From positions 7,125,484 to 7,189,483 of the forward strand of contig JABAKD010000029.1 of NCBI GenBank assembly GCA_012845835.1: DNA of 64,000 nucleotides, in the 5' to 3' direction. The DNA comes from Undaria pinnatifida. Taxonomy: Eukaryota; Sar; Phaeophyceae; Laminariales; Alariaceae. Made by a program: the position numbers and the translations under genes. A model generated the notes under the pieces. That model saw only the letters and a list, made by a program, of their open reading frames with translations. It ran no database searches and was not told where the DNA came from. Of this stretch, positions 30,441-41,846 are shown one piece after another (position 1 is the stretch's first letter; each line of letters starts with the position of its first letter).

Positions 30441-31680
30441 GGGCGAAGAGATGCACAACGCCAAACTCACAAAAATCAAATATTTTACAAAGGCATTCAA
30501 TGCGGTCTTTTTTTCTTGCGCGGTTGCCAAGGATGTGCTTTCCTCGTATCCTCTGCCCCAACGGTCTGCAGTCTGCACGTACTCTAGCAGCGAGTAGTAC
30601 ACCACTGACCGCCGCGCTGATTCTATCCGTATCGAAAAAATCGGGAAAGAAATGAAAAAATGGTGTTTTGCAATATTTAATTTTCATGCTTGCTGAGGGG
30701 AAGAGATTTCGTTTGGTGAAATGAAAAAAAAATGCGAAAAACGCCACCTGTGGACGGTTTTTGAGAGGAGGCAGCTTGATTGGGGGCCTGATGTGGCCTT
30801 GACGGATGTTTGGGCAGTTTTTTGTTTGTCAGGGGTACAGTGCGTTCAGGCAGATTGTTACCTGCTGACTACCTTGCGCTTGCCAATTTCGAATTATTAT
30901 TTCCTCATCAAGTTCAACGCAAATGCTTACCTGCACATTCTAAGATTTCACTGAACCTTAGCTTGAGATTCTTCACGTCCAACATATTTTGAAATGCTGT
31001 ATGGCGTGCTACTGCTGTGGCGTCGTATTTACGCATGGCGCTTGTCGGGGCAGGGGGTGAGAATGCGGGAACAGCGCAAACTTCTATATACGAGTAGATG
31101 GAGTCGCGTATAATATGTGGCGAGAGCTCCTTGCAATCCTAGAACTGCAGCATCATAAATGTTGCAAGCATCAGGGTTTTATTATTAGTGTGTTGGTGTT
31201 TTGAGGGTGAAACGTGAAACGTTGTCTCGGGCCAACCCCAATGGAGCTCACCTCCCGTTTTGATTGGCCTACGCTAATCCCACCGCACAAGCTGATCCCA
31301 CCCCCTGTACTGCTGTTGGAGCTAGGTTGGGGCTTAGGGTTCTGGTTGAGTCGGCATCTGATCCTACCTGGCGGCGGCCCGTGAACGCGTCAGCGCGACC
31401 CGTAATCGTGTGGCTCGCAACCAGTGCTGCAGTTCTAGGATTGCCAGGAGCTGGGCCCGTAGAATGCGTTCTGGTACGTGCATGCTGTACAAGCGCCTGG
31501 TGCCTGGTATCATGTGATATGGCACACGGCGCGACGGACTGATGCCCGCCGCTGCTCCGCGTATGCCCGTCATGGTTCGCGTATTCCCGTAATGGGAGAT
31601 GTGTTCGGGTGCGGTGTATCAAGCCGAAGTCGTAGTAACGATAGTGCTGCCAAGTGGGGCCTATGCTGGTCATGCTGTCG
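30441..31680. other. Gene-free stretch
   Basis: No exon, RNA gene or repeat family was recognised. A 225-residue minus frame at 31269-31946 spans mixed and CTG-rich sequence and is not credible as a gene. Confidence 0.45.
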
Positions 31681-32044
31681 TGCAGCTGCAAGAGCTGCTG
31701 CAGCAATATGATACTTGCCCTGTGATGCGGCAGCATAGTGTGCCTGCACAGCAAACTTAGAGGCAGTACGCTCGACCGACCGTCAATATCACCCGAGTGC
31801 TTCGACAAACGTACGTACAACACCTGCAGCAACAGCGCAGGCCAGAAGCAGAGCAGCGGTCGTCGCTTCGTGCAGCAGCGACACAGAGCGGCGGCAGCAG
31901 CTCTCGTCGTAAATAGTAGTCGTGCGGCAGCAGCCAGCAGCAGCATCTACTACCGGTGTGTTCCAAGAGGTGCGTAGCAGCAGCAGCTGCAATGCCCGCT
32001 CATCCAACCGTCAGTCACGCGGGTAGCACTACGTATATTTTTGC

Positions 32045-32076
<32 letters not shown>

Positions 32077-32110
32077 GCACCGCCACAAGCACCACCAGCA
32101 CCGCCACCAG
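31680..32110. repeat. CAG/CTG-rich region
   Basis: CAGCAG words are scattered throughout, with a pure run of nine CAG at 32046-32073. All frames rich in Gln, Ala or Ser arise from it. Confidence 0.8.
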
Positions 32111-33599
32111 CACTGCAGCAGCAACGGTACAGTATGGACTACAAGGTACGGTACTCAGCAGCGGCAGGTAGCAGACCACACGCGCAAACACCCTTGAAAA
32201 CATTGAATAGTGCACTACCTGGTACTGTTTACGTTAACCCTATGATATTGCCTCCAGGAAAATACGCTGCTACTGCTGTCGTATGTATCGAACAATCTAG
32301 ATCGACCCTGGAATAAATTACTGGCGCCAACCCCCCCCCCCCCGACTCCGCATGGCCTCTTAGCGTGGCCCTCCCGGGTGCGGTGGAGGCAGGCGAGCAC
32401 GATGTTGGAAAAAACGAATGAAACATTAACTTCATCGAGAAGAAAAAAAAAAATGAAAGCGAGCTTCGGCGAGCCAGGGGAGATCGACTTCCAGTCCAGC
32501 GATCTCGGAAGCCGATGGATGTTGTACATTAATTTTGTGATGTGGTACGTAAGAGACGTATACGACAAGTATCACACAGTTGTTGCTGTTCATCGCCTAC
32601 TGTACAGTGTAGTCTGGTGTCTGGTCCGTGGTGCAAGACAGAAGCGAAAGGAGAGTCTTCAATAACTCGTGGAAGATTACCTCAGAAAAAAATTATAAAT
32701 GTGCCGTATTGCAATATGCCCTAAGTCTTGCCCTAAATAAAAAAGTAATCTGTCGCGCACAATGTAATACTCTATGGCAAGCCGAGGAAGTCCAGATGGT
32801 CCTACGCTCGCTACCACTTTTCTGCCAGTACGCATTACTCAAGTTTACCTCTGTAGTCTAAACCCTAGACTACCAAGTATACTGGTATTGCTGTCACTGC
32901 TGCCCGTGTGGTATTGCTAGGTTTTTACCAGGTACCTGGTACGAGGTATGATAAGCTTTTTTGACCATAGAAAATGGAAACCATCACCGCCGGACGTGAA
33001 GTCAAGTACAGAGTTGAGTTTTTTTCAGCCGATCGCCCGCACTGAAAACACGACCACATCTCCGGCGGGAATGCAAAAACAAGGTGAACGTGTATTAGTA
33101 ACGCACATCTTGCACAAAAAAAACAATTCGTAATCCGTATCATACGAGCAGCTGAAAGAGCTGAAGCCAGGCGAGAGGCACACGCACCACTTCATGCACA
33201 CAGTAGGCGTGGAAGAGTATGCAAATCCAACGCAGTCGTGAACCACGGCCGATCCAGGTTTATGCAGTAGTAGCAGCATGAGCGTACAGCTGCAGTTGTT
33301 TTCGCTACTAAAAGAGCATACATCATTCGCACCTTCGTGTTCATTAAGCGTGGATAGATGGAACTGCGGATGATATTGTCAGAGGCTTGGGGTAGCAAGC
33401 AAGGCAAAGGTCAAGGAAGTAGCTGCATATCATACGTACCTCACAGGCTTCAACTGCTGCTCTCTCCGCCTCAAGCGCAACGATATCAGTTTTCCCAGGA
33501 ACTAAAGCTCGATGACACAGCCCGCGGGTCTCAACCTGGGAACGAAGGTGGGTTGAGCGGCTTCCTACCACGGTGGCGAGCTATTCCAACCCGGCCGTT
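32111..33599. other. Gene-free stretch
   Basis: A run of about 13 C lies at 32331. No coding exon or repeat family was recognised. Confidence 0.45.
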
Positions 33600-34460
33600 G
33601 CTTGTTGAAACCACCCCCGTAAGACCGATGACAAATGGAAAGCCGATAGTTTGTCCAAAAAGTCCCAAAAGTTTCCAAACTTTTTTGGGGGATTATTTGC
33701 GGAAAGATTCCGGGTAACGTCGCTATGGGGGCAAAAACGGCTAGAATGTTTTTTTTCTGGCTCGTGTTTTTTGTCATACGGTTCAGCAGGTCAAATTGTC
33801 TATTTTTCACCAAGCCTTGATCAACACTGTCCGCCAAACACAATTGACCTTCGATCTCGAGATAAGAGACAACCCATGGTCACTCCGCTTCGTTCCGGAC
33901 AAGGCAGCATAAGTTTAGGTGACAGCGCTGAAGAGTTCATCGCGATCCATGCCCTAGGGCGTGAGAGGTTGCTTGTGTTGTCCTGTGGTCTCCCGTCACA
34001 TCCTCTCAAAATTCTGTTTTTCGCCCGTTGGGAGGCGATAAAGTTTTTGTCTCAGTTTTCTAAACACCAGCCGCCAAATGCGTTTTGGACAGAAGCCTGA
34101 TCGGCGCCCGCCACAAATCACCGGCCGTAAAGTGAGCGTTCTACAACAAGGGGGCGTCGGATCCCCTCACGAGCTCGCCGCTTTCAGAGTTCACGACGCT
34201 GTCGTTGATTTCGTCGAACGAATTGTGTGGAGAACACGAAATTACACCGCGTCTAATCCAAGAATTGCTTGAGAAATTCTCATACCGATGTTGGCCAAGA
34301 TCGCCGCGATAACTCGTTTTTTCCCGGAAATCTGAAAGTTTCAAGAACAAATTCTACCAAATTGGGTCCATATACGACCGTTCAGGCAAAGTTTGGCTGA
34401 GATCTTCGGGAATTTCAAACTTTTGGCCTTCCATTGTCACCGGTCTTTCGGCCTTCCATT
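33600..34460 (+). repeat. Dispersed element N, copy 2 (B-A)
   Basis: Block B is at 33600-34120 and block A at 34130-34445, matching 28936-29745. The left A block is missing. A 27 bp word, GGCCTTCCATTGTCACCGGT plus seven bases, is duplicated at the right end. Confidence 0.7.
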
Positions 34461-34781
34461 GTCACCGGTCTAATAGTTATCCGCTTCTACTTTTACATGT
34501 GTTGGGTCTATGTTCGATTCGCCGTTACCAAGACTACGCCTGTTGTCGGAGCGAGCTGCACATCAATTGTGAACGTTGTGCGCGGCGCTCTTTTTTATGT
34601 TCTCTCGCGCAGCACACCGACACATGAGTCAACGAGCTCCACGCCCGGGAGGATGGACCGGACACGGATGATTCTCGCAGCAGTCGGCATGCACACCTGC
34701 GCTGTGCGTCGCTGAGTTGCTGTTGTTGACGATTCGTTTGCTGAGATAGATCGAGCCCGGCTAGGTTCCAGATGCCTTTAT

Positions 34782-34975
34782 GTGAGTGATGTGATATGAG
34801 TGATGTGATATGAGTGGTGTGATATGAGTGATGTGATATGAGTGATGCGATATGAGTGATGTGGCATGAGTGATGTGATATGAGTGATGTGATATGAGTG
34901 ATGTGATATGAGTGATGTGATATGAGTGATGTAATATGAGTGATGTGATATGAGTGATGTGATATGAGAGATGTG
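34782..34975. repeat. 14 bp minisatellite, about 13-14 units
   Basis: The unit is GTGATATGAGTGAT with single-base variants. On the minus strand it gives an open Ser/His/Ile-rich frame that is a repeat product. Confidence 0.95.
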
Positions 34976-34994
34976 AAACGGTATTCTCTGAGGG

Positions 34995-35745
34995 GCGGGG
35001 GTATTCAACCACTGCTCGTGTTTCCAGCTGCTGATAGGACTGGAGCTACAGCTGGGGCTTGGGCTGGACCTAGGGCTGAGGCTGGGGCAAATACTGGGCC
35101 GGGGCCGGAGCTTGGGCTCGGGCTGGAGCTGGGACTTGGGTCGCGGCCGGGGCTGGGACTTGGGTGGGGCTTGGGATCAGGGACGGGGCTTAAGCCAGGC
35201 CTGGAACTGGGACTGGGTCTTGGGTCGGGGCTTAGAGTGGAGTCGGGGCTTGGGTAAGGGGCTGGGGCCAAGGCTGGACCTTAGACTGGGCATGGGGGTT
35301 AGGTCGGGGGTTGGGTCGGAGCTTGGGCTAGAGTCGAGGCTTGGGTCCGGGCTGGGGCCGTGTCTGGGACTGGTCTTAGCTTAGAGCTAGGACTTGGGTC
35401 GGTGCTGGAGCTGGGGCCGGGGCCAGTGTTGGGGCTGGGGCCGGGGCTCGGCCTGGAGCTGGTGCTTGCGTCGAGGCTGGGGCTGGAGCTGTGACTTGGG
35501 TCGCGAATGGGGCTGGGGTTGGGGCTAGGGTCGGGGTTTGGGGCAGGCTGGGGCCGACGCTCGGGCTGGGGCTTGGGCTGGACATGGGACTGAACTGTTT
35601 GACCATTGGAAGAACGGAGGGTTTTTTCGAGGACGGGGATCCCTTCTTTGCTTCTGCAGTTTGAAGAATCACATGCAACCTGGTGTCTATTCGATATCGT
35701 CCACCCACGAAAGAAAATTAAAAACCCAAACATGTGAACCCAGTG
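34995..35745 (+). repeat. Dispersed element M, copy 2, expanded G-rich minisatellite core
   Basis: Flanks GTGTTTCCAGCTGCTGATAGG and CAACCTGGTGTCTATTCG match copy 1 at 26180. The core (35035-35590) is about 555 bp of degenerate GGGCTGGGGCTTGGGCTGGA-type repeat, roughly five times longer than in copy 1. It leaves Gly/Leu- and Pro/Ser-rich frames open on both strands. Confidence 0.75.
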
Positions 35746-36078
35746 TCACGGCGAAGCGAACATTCACACGGAACCAACATCGCTATGGTGTACAATAGCT
35801 CTAGACCAAACCTTGCAGCCGGGGGATCTAAACAAACACGTCGTGCGTTCCTACTCTTCTCGAATGCATTTCTTTTTTTCTTTGCTGAGGACCAGCACTG
35901 CGCACCGTTATTCGAGGTGCGTTGGCGTTGGCGTTGCAGCTTGTAGGATGTTTCGCTACGTCAATGAAACGACGTTATTCCAACCATGGATACTTCGTAT
36001 ATACAAAGTACGTGGTATATGTGTGTGATTGAACAACTCGAGCCAATGCCGAGACTCAGGGCCAAGATGCTATTTTTT

Positions 36079-36909
36079 AGGGCTGTTAGTCGGCTTCATT
36101 TCACGACTAATGATTAGTCGCTAGTCGGCGAAGCCGACTAGCTGACTGTCGAGATGATGACCCGAACCATCTTGCTCGTGAAGGGCTGGACGCCGTCCAT
36201 GTAGGCAATGATGCTCCCCGCACCTTTCTCGCTCGAGGCCCTGCCACTGCCCGCGCCCTTGCCGCCCGCTCCACGCGCCTCGTGTTCTTTCAGGGCCTCG
36301 CGATGCCCTTTCCTCTTCTTCGTGTCTAGATGCTGCCTCGAACGGGTAGGGGACCCGAACCTAACCTCGGCATCGGCAAAATCACCGTTCGCCTCGCAGA
36401 GCTTGCACACGGCTATGCCAGGGAGCGAGTCCTTGAGGTAAGACCATGAAAACTTCCACAGCGGGTTGTTGGATCTGAGCGGCTTGCTCCGCCTCTGCTC
36501 ATGCTTCACGCGGTAGAGCACCATTTCGGGGTCGCGCGCATTCGCCAGGGTGGTCCGCGGGCCGATAATGGCCACAACGTCACCGACGGGATCTCCGGCC
36601 CTCAGCGTTGGCATTGGGTGTGCCAGCGCTGACGCCGTCGGCACCGTCGAGGGAGAGATGGGCTGTTTCGCCATGTGTGCGTGTGTGTGTGTGTGGATCT
36701 CCCGCTGTGCGCTGCAGTGTCACAGAGGGCATGCGAGGGGTATCCGCAGCCCGCAGCAATTCACGTTTAAGGCTGTACCCCGCATTAAATAAGCCTTCCT
36801 ACAGTTAAGGAAACCCAATAAGTCGGATAGGCGGCACCTCCGTTTCACGACTGACTATTAGTCCGACGAATAACTTGTCGGCGACTTACGTCGTGCCGAC
36901 TCACAGCCT
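36079..36909 (-). mobile_element. hAT-type DNA transposon remnant with BED-finger ORF
   Basis: Ends are GGCTGTTAGTCGGC and GCCGACTCACAGCC, a terminal inverted repeat with further GACTA/TAGTC words just inside each end. At about 830 bp it is far shorter than an autonomous hAT element (2.5-4 kb) and has no catalytic domain. An element internally deleted to its first coding segment fits best. Confidence 0.65.
36138..36674 (-). CDS. BED-type zinc-finger protein, transposase N-terminal fragment
   Basis: Open frame of 178 residues with an ATG at 36674. Residues 70-125 look like a BED finger: an aromatic patch (PLWKFSWSYL, 71-80), C90 and C93 in AVCKLC, then H115 and H124 in RQHLDTKKRKGH. The spacing between the two histidines is wider than usual for BED, so the match is moderate. 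BED fingers sit at the N-terminus of hAT transposases and bind the element ends. The frame then becomes Gly/Ala/Lys-rich and ends IISTVS, running into the terminal repeat. The hAT dimerisation domain and catalytic residues are absent. Confidence 0.55.
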   Translation of the reverse strand: MAKQPISPSTVPTASALAHPMPTLRAGDPVGDVVAIIGPRTTLANARDPEMVLYRVKHEQRRSKPLRSNNPLWKFSWSYLKDSLPGIAVCKLCEANGDFADAEVRFGSPTRSRQHLDTKKRKGHREALKEHEARGAGGKGAGSGRASSEKGAGSIIAYMDGVQPFTSKMVRVIISTVS

Positions 36910-37092
36910 TATTATTTTCCCAAATGTTCCTCTTTCTTTTCTTTTTTTCTAAGGAAACCCAATAAGTCGGATAGGCGGCACCTCCGTTTCACGACTGACT
37001 ATTAGTCCGACGAATAACTTGTCGGCGACTTACGTCGTGCCGACTCACAGCCTTATTATTTTCCCAAATGTTCCTCTTTCTTTTCTTTTTTT
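36807..37092. repeat. 144 bp tandem duplication at the hAT element's right end
   Basis: Positions 36807-36950 and 36951-37092 are essentially identical. Each contains the inverted-repeat end and about 40 bp of flanking sequence, so the duplication happened after the element had inserted. Confidence 0.95.
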
Positions 37093-37094
37093 CT

Positions 37095-37576
37095 TGCCCA
37101 AAAATTTCCTGAACGAGGAATGTGAAGCGTTCCTGATTTTTTCATCTCTTTTTATGATAAATATACACTGTGTTCAGGATTCTTTCACCTATTTTTTCCC
37201 GTTTTTTTCTGATGTTTATGACATATAAAAAGAAGATCACGCTGGAAAAAAAACTTTATTGTAACAATCGGTCTTGGAACAGATGAAGAGATTGATGAGA
37301 GATTGATGAAAAGGGAACCTATTGATAAGAGACACCCGACACGCCAGCGTGTGCGATTCATTTTGCTCACAGCCGACTTCGACGTTCAGGATAAGCCTAC
37401 AGCAACCAATAACCCCTCTCGACGTATAACTTCGCAACAAACGCGTGTGTCGCAATCCTTCGTCTTGGAGTGTAGTTTTCCATAGAGATGGAGAGACATG
37501 CTGCGACAGGCTTGGCAAGTTTTGGCCTTAACATTTCTGACTGGAGGGGCTTTTAAACGGAGGATTACTAGAATCC
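37095..37576. other. Gene-free stretch
   Basis: AT-richer, with several T runs. No exon or repeat family was recognised. Confidence 0.45.
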
Positions 37577-38216
37577 GTGAGTCGGCACGACTTAACTCAC
37601 CAACTAGATATTAGTCGGACTGAGATGGTCGTTTCCCGAAGTTGCTGACTATCCGAGCTATTTTGGTTTTTTCATACCTGTAGGAAAGATTGTTTAATGT
37701 GGGATTTGTTTTTTTTTTATTTTTGCCCGCCACCCTCTCCGACCGGGGGAGGCAAAATTTGGCTCGCTTCACTCGCCTGGCTTGAGGCGGCAAGTCGGCT
37801 GGGCGACGCGTGCTAGGATAGAGGTGGCACTTTTCCTGTGAAAAGTTTTCTGAACGACGGGGCTGCCTTAACCCAAAATCGTCGGAAAATACGCCCCCTT
37901 AATTTTTGCATGATTCTCGTCGTCGTGTACCTATAGTCCATGGGATTTTTCATCCGGTATGCGGTAGAGCCGTTTTTATTTTTCGGTTTTTCATCAGTTT
38001 TTTTGGGAGAGGTCTTAAGCTCTCTCCCAAACGTAGGAAGCCTTTAAGAAAAAAAGTATTGGTTGGTGCACCTCTATCTTTTGTAGCACGCGTCTTTTTT
38101 TTCCTTTTTCATTGGCTGAAATCACCGCTTGCCGGGACTTGCCGACTAAAGTCAGTTAGTCGGCTAAGGACGCCTACCGAGATTAGTTGCTGGTTGTGAA
38201 AATCTTGCCGACTCAC
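37577..38216. mobile_element. hAT-type MITE interrupted by family A
   Basis: Ends GTGAGTCGGCACGACTTAAC and TGCCGACTCAC match the right end of the hAT element at 36909. Without the family A insertion at 37804-38092 it is about 350 bp, rich in AGTCGGCTAA/TTAGTCGGAC words. Confidence 0.65.
37804..38092 (+). mobile_element. Family A element, forward, complete copy
   Basis: It runs GACGCGTGCTAGGATAGAGG to TTTTGTAGCACGCGTC, 289 bp, with all family blocks in order (GAACGACGGGGCTGCCTTAA, CAAAATCGTCGG, GATTCTCGTCG, CCATGGGATTTTTCATCCGG, GAGGTCTTAAGCTC). It serves here as a reference copy. Confidence 0.9.
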
Positions 38217-38374
38217 CCAGCTATGTAAGGATTGGCCCAACATCGTTGGAATGCTATTTGTGCCTATTCAATAGCAGTTTCACGCACGTTTCGTTCGTGT
38301 GCGTCTAGGCCATGGGATTTTCCGTAGACTTTTCCCTATGTACCATTCGCTCTTCTGTTTTTGAGCTAATTTTA

Positions 38375-38690
38375 TCATAGAGAGGTAGCACTTTTTTGGT
38401 GGTGTTTTCTTCTTTTTTTTTCTTCAACTTTTCTGTCAAAACGACGCGGCTCCTTAACCCAGAATGGTCGCAGTCGACAATTTCGTTGTTTATTAGCCAT
38501 GATAAATTGTTTGCTTTTAATGTACCAGGTACCTATTAGGAACTACACCATGGCATTGTTCATCATCGGGTTGGGAATCTTTTCTCCGAACATCAGTGTG
38601 TTGGGTGGGGTAATAGAGTAGCTTTATCAAGCGGTGTCACCCTTAGAAGGAAAACACGGTGCATCTCTACCGCATATAGCATGTGCGTCG
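38375..38690 (+). mobile_element. Diverged family A element, forward
   Basis: ATCATAGAGAGGTAGCAC, CGACGCGGCTCCTTAACCCAG, GTACC-rich middle, TTCATCATCGG, TTTTCTCCGAAC and GGTGCATCTCTACCGCATATAG follow the family order, but with much divergence. Confidence 0.55.
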
Positions 38691-38699
38691 AAGAGTCAG

Positions 38700-40534
38700 T
38701 TTCTGGGTGAAGGCATAAAGCTCTTCGAGTGAAGAGCCTCAACGACAATCAGGAGCGCGTAACCCATCGTACAGTTCGCAGCATGCGCCATCGGCGCCAT
38801 CAAGGCAGATGGCTTCTTCGAGTAAAACTATGCAGCCTTCCCGTTGCACATACCGATGAGAAGGAGCCCAAGCGAACCTTAGACTTGGCATTCCCGATGG
38901 CGGGTTTTAACGGTGAGCATCCGTTGTCGATTGCTTCCCCATACACTTTTGTATCGGCTGGGGAACAAGGAACGCGATGGTAAACCCGATCAGAACGCAA
39001 GATCCCGATGTTTGACAGCTCATTTTTTGTCAGCCTCACGAAAGCGAACGCTACAACATAGCCGACCCGCGAAGTCCGCACAACAGCGAACAAACAAGAG
39101 AAACGAAAACACCCTTTTGTGCTTGCTGCGTGTGGTTTGATCGTACGTAAGTGGCAGACATCATAAATAGCCCAATTTCGGCAAGCACAGAGAGAAAACC
39201 AATGGTTGGCACCTGGTGTTCGCGTTCCTTTGCATAAAATATGTCACTCCAAGCTTGCCCGCTTTGTTCTTTTGTATAAACCTGCCACTCCAAGCTTGCC
39301 CGCTTTGTTCCTTTTCCTACACCGCAACATTGATTCCAGTCTAATTTCAAGCAGTGCATCCCCAAATACGTTAGTACAGCTTCAAAGGGGTTACCGCGTG
39401 ACTGACCCCCCTTTTCCCATTTCACACTCCCTCGCCGAGGCCGAGAAGTCGAATTTTCGTTCAACACACGCAGCAAGCTCGGCGAGGGTGGATGAAAACG
39501 ACACAAAAAAAAACAGGCCCGACAACACCTCCCACATGTGCCCCTCTCCCGCCTTATATTTGTTCTCGCGCTCCTCGTTCTAGAAGCCTCCACCGCTAAA
39601 ATGATAACGTCGAAGTTGTAGGTTGAAGGCTTTGACCCAGTCCACTTGTTATTGTAGAGTCCACCGCTAAAAAGTGGTAGGTGTCGGTTTGATGCGTCCT
39701 TTCCTATTGAACACAGCGCTGTGGTGGACATCTTTCCCGAGCCTTGTGCAAACATGCTGAAATGTGCTGAAACAGCGGGCGATGGCTTCGTAAAGTTGCG
39801 CAGTCGGCGAGCAGCGTTGGTCGGTCCCTGTCTGTACCAAGCAGGGGGTGGGAAGCGTTCAGGCGACGAACGAGATGGAGGAAACCCGAGTGTGTGTGTC
39901 ATCGTTTCACAGCTTGTCCCGTTGAATCTGGTTGAAAGTTGGGAGGATTTCGAAACAGCGCGGGTGAACTAATTCTTCCTCAATGCTGTCGCGGGATTGC
40001 ATGGCGGTGGTGGTGGTGATGGTGGTGGTGGTGGCGGCGGTGTGGAAATACTTTCACAAGTTTCAGCAAGATGTTGCGTACACGGGGGAATTCCAGAGTA
40101 TCACGTCATCAGGTTACGCATCACAACTGATTGCTCCGTTGCGCCAGACAGTTGCGGTTGGCCAAAGCACGCGTAAGGAAAGGCTCTATAACATATCGAA
40201 GAGCCGTCTACAAATGCGTGAACATACATGAATGTGGCATTGTACTTTTTCAGCATATACACGAGTAGTAAAATCAAAAGAGAGTGACCGTGTGCAGGTG
40301 GATCTTAGTCGATGGCGAGATGCTCACCCCATACGTGCGCCTGCATCGATGCGTTTCGGGGCCCCAAAACTACAAACTGATCCCGCTTTTCTTCTCCATA
40401 TCGTTGTGGTATATGTAGACGAACTGGCCTGCCCGCTGGCGTGCAATCTGTTTAATATTTTTACGGACACACGTGAATTAGATACGTTTTTTTCAGGGTC
40501 GTCCTCGGTATAATCCCCGCTGTAAAATCACCGG
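38700..40534. other. Gene-poor stretch with a ~41 bp direct duplication
   Basis: CACTCCAAGCTTGCCCGCTT-type units lie at 39232-39272 and 39274-39315. A 283-residue minus frame (39051-39902) has a short plausible stretch (residues about 57-105, containing ALCSIGKDASNRHLPLFSGG and YNFDVIILAVEAS) but no recognised domain. TGG/GGT triplets cluster at 40003-40035. Confidence 0.4.
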
Positions 40535-41620
40535 CTTGGTGGGAGGTAACGGTATTTCGGCGGTTTACCGACATATTTTTGGGACTACCGCCTTTCGCCA
40601 AAGTCGTTACCGCCGAAAATTTGAAAAACCGCCTACCGAAAAACGAAATACCGCCGTATTGCGTTACCGCTCCCCGACAAAATACCGCCAAATTTTGGTT
40701 TTACCGCCTACCGCCGACAAAATAATACCGCCAACTCTCGATACCGCCCATAAGCTATCGCTACCGCCCAAAAAGGCACCACCAACATTGGACACCGCCC
40801 ACAACGTATCGCCAACTCTTGATACCACTCAAAGAGGTCCCGCCAATACCGGATGCCGCCCAAAAGTACCGGCTTTCCTTTTTCGTGCACTGTATTTTTT
40901 GGTGGTTCCGCGTGTTTCTTGTCAGTAGAATCTATTTGTGGACGTGTGGGCAGAGATACGCCCCACACCTGCCCACGCACCTGCCCCGACACCTGCTCCC
41001 ACTACGCTCAGCGTGGTCCAGCAGGACAAGGAGCGGTTTAGAGGGGAATCCCAGTGCTGCACTAGTAGTGTAGTGGCTGGGTCTGCTACTAGTAGTAGAG
41101 TAGAGGATGGGTCTGGTGATTCCTCAACCCCTGCTGCAGAAGATCCGGTGGATGAGAGTGAGCCGGTGGTGTTGCAGCCCCCGTCCAGGGCTGAAACCAC
41201 AAACCAGCGGCAGCTAGGCATCGCAACTACCGCCAAGATGTTTTGGATTAACGTCTAGGTTACCGCCTAAAAACGAGAAATCGTCAACCGCCAAAATAAA
41301 ACCGCCGTATTATATCACCGGCGGAAATATACCGTCGTATTTAAGTATTACACCGCCTACAGTCAAGTCGATACAGCCGAAACACTAAAGGTCGCCTACC
41401 GCCCAAAACATATTGCCGTATTGCATTGCCGTTGAAAAAACATCGCCATAATTTGGTATTACCGCCTACCGCCGAAGTCGTTACCGCCGAAAAAGAAGAG
41501 AACCGCATACCGCCAAAACCAATACGGATGACCAATGCCTCCCGCCTGTGTCCGCCGCGAAAGCCAATACCGCGGGATGACCGATGCCTTCCCGCCTGTG
41601 TCCGCCTACAAAATCAATAC
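40535..41620. repeat. ACCGCC-rich degenerate repeat around a short open frame
   Basis: TACCGCC and its variants recur dozens of times at 40545-40880 and again at 41225-41610. Between them (40938-41258, +) is a repeat-free frame containing SVVAGSATSSRVEDGSGDSS and AEDPVDESEPVVLQPPSR, with no ATG at its left end. It may be the worn ORF of an element whose ends are the ACCGCC tracts; no family was recognised. Confidence 0.5.
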
Positions 41621-41846
41621 CGAGGATTATTCTGCAAATGCTGGAAGCCCTACGAGGAAATCGCATGCTTCGGGTATTGGTGGCGGGTGACATCAATCAC
41701 GGAGTGCTTAACGAAGGGACTCCTAGAGTGTCTTGCCAAAAATGCTATACTATCGTAGGCGACAGTCATCCGACGAACGGCAAACCTCTCACAAAAAAGG
41801 GAACTCACCCACCAAGCTGCCGGGAGATTTGTGTGTCCATGTCGAG

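Noticed and set aside
34761-35012. His/Ser-rich minus frames
   Set aside because: Translation of the 14 bp minisatellite.
35005-35733. Gly/Leu-rich plus and Pro/Ser-rich minus frames
   Set aside because: Translation of the G-rich core of element M.
39051-39902. 283-residue minus frame
   Set aside because: A short stretch looks protein-like, but no domain, paralogue or splice context supports it; mentioned only as gene-poor sequence.
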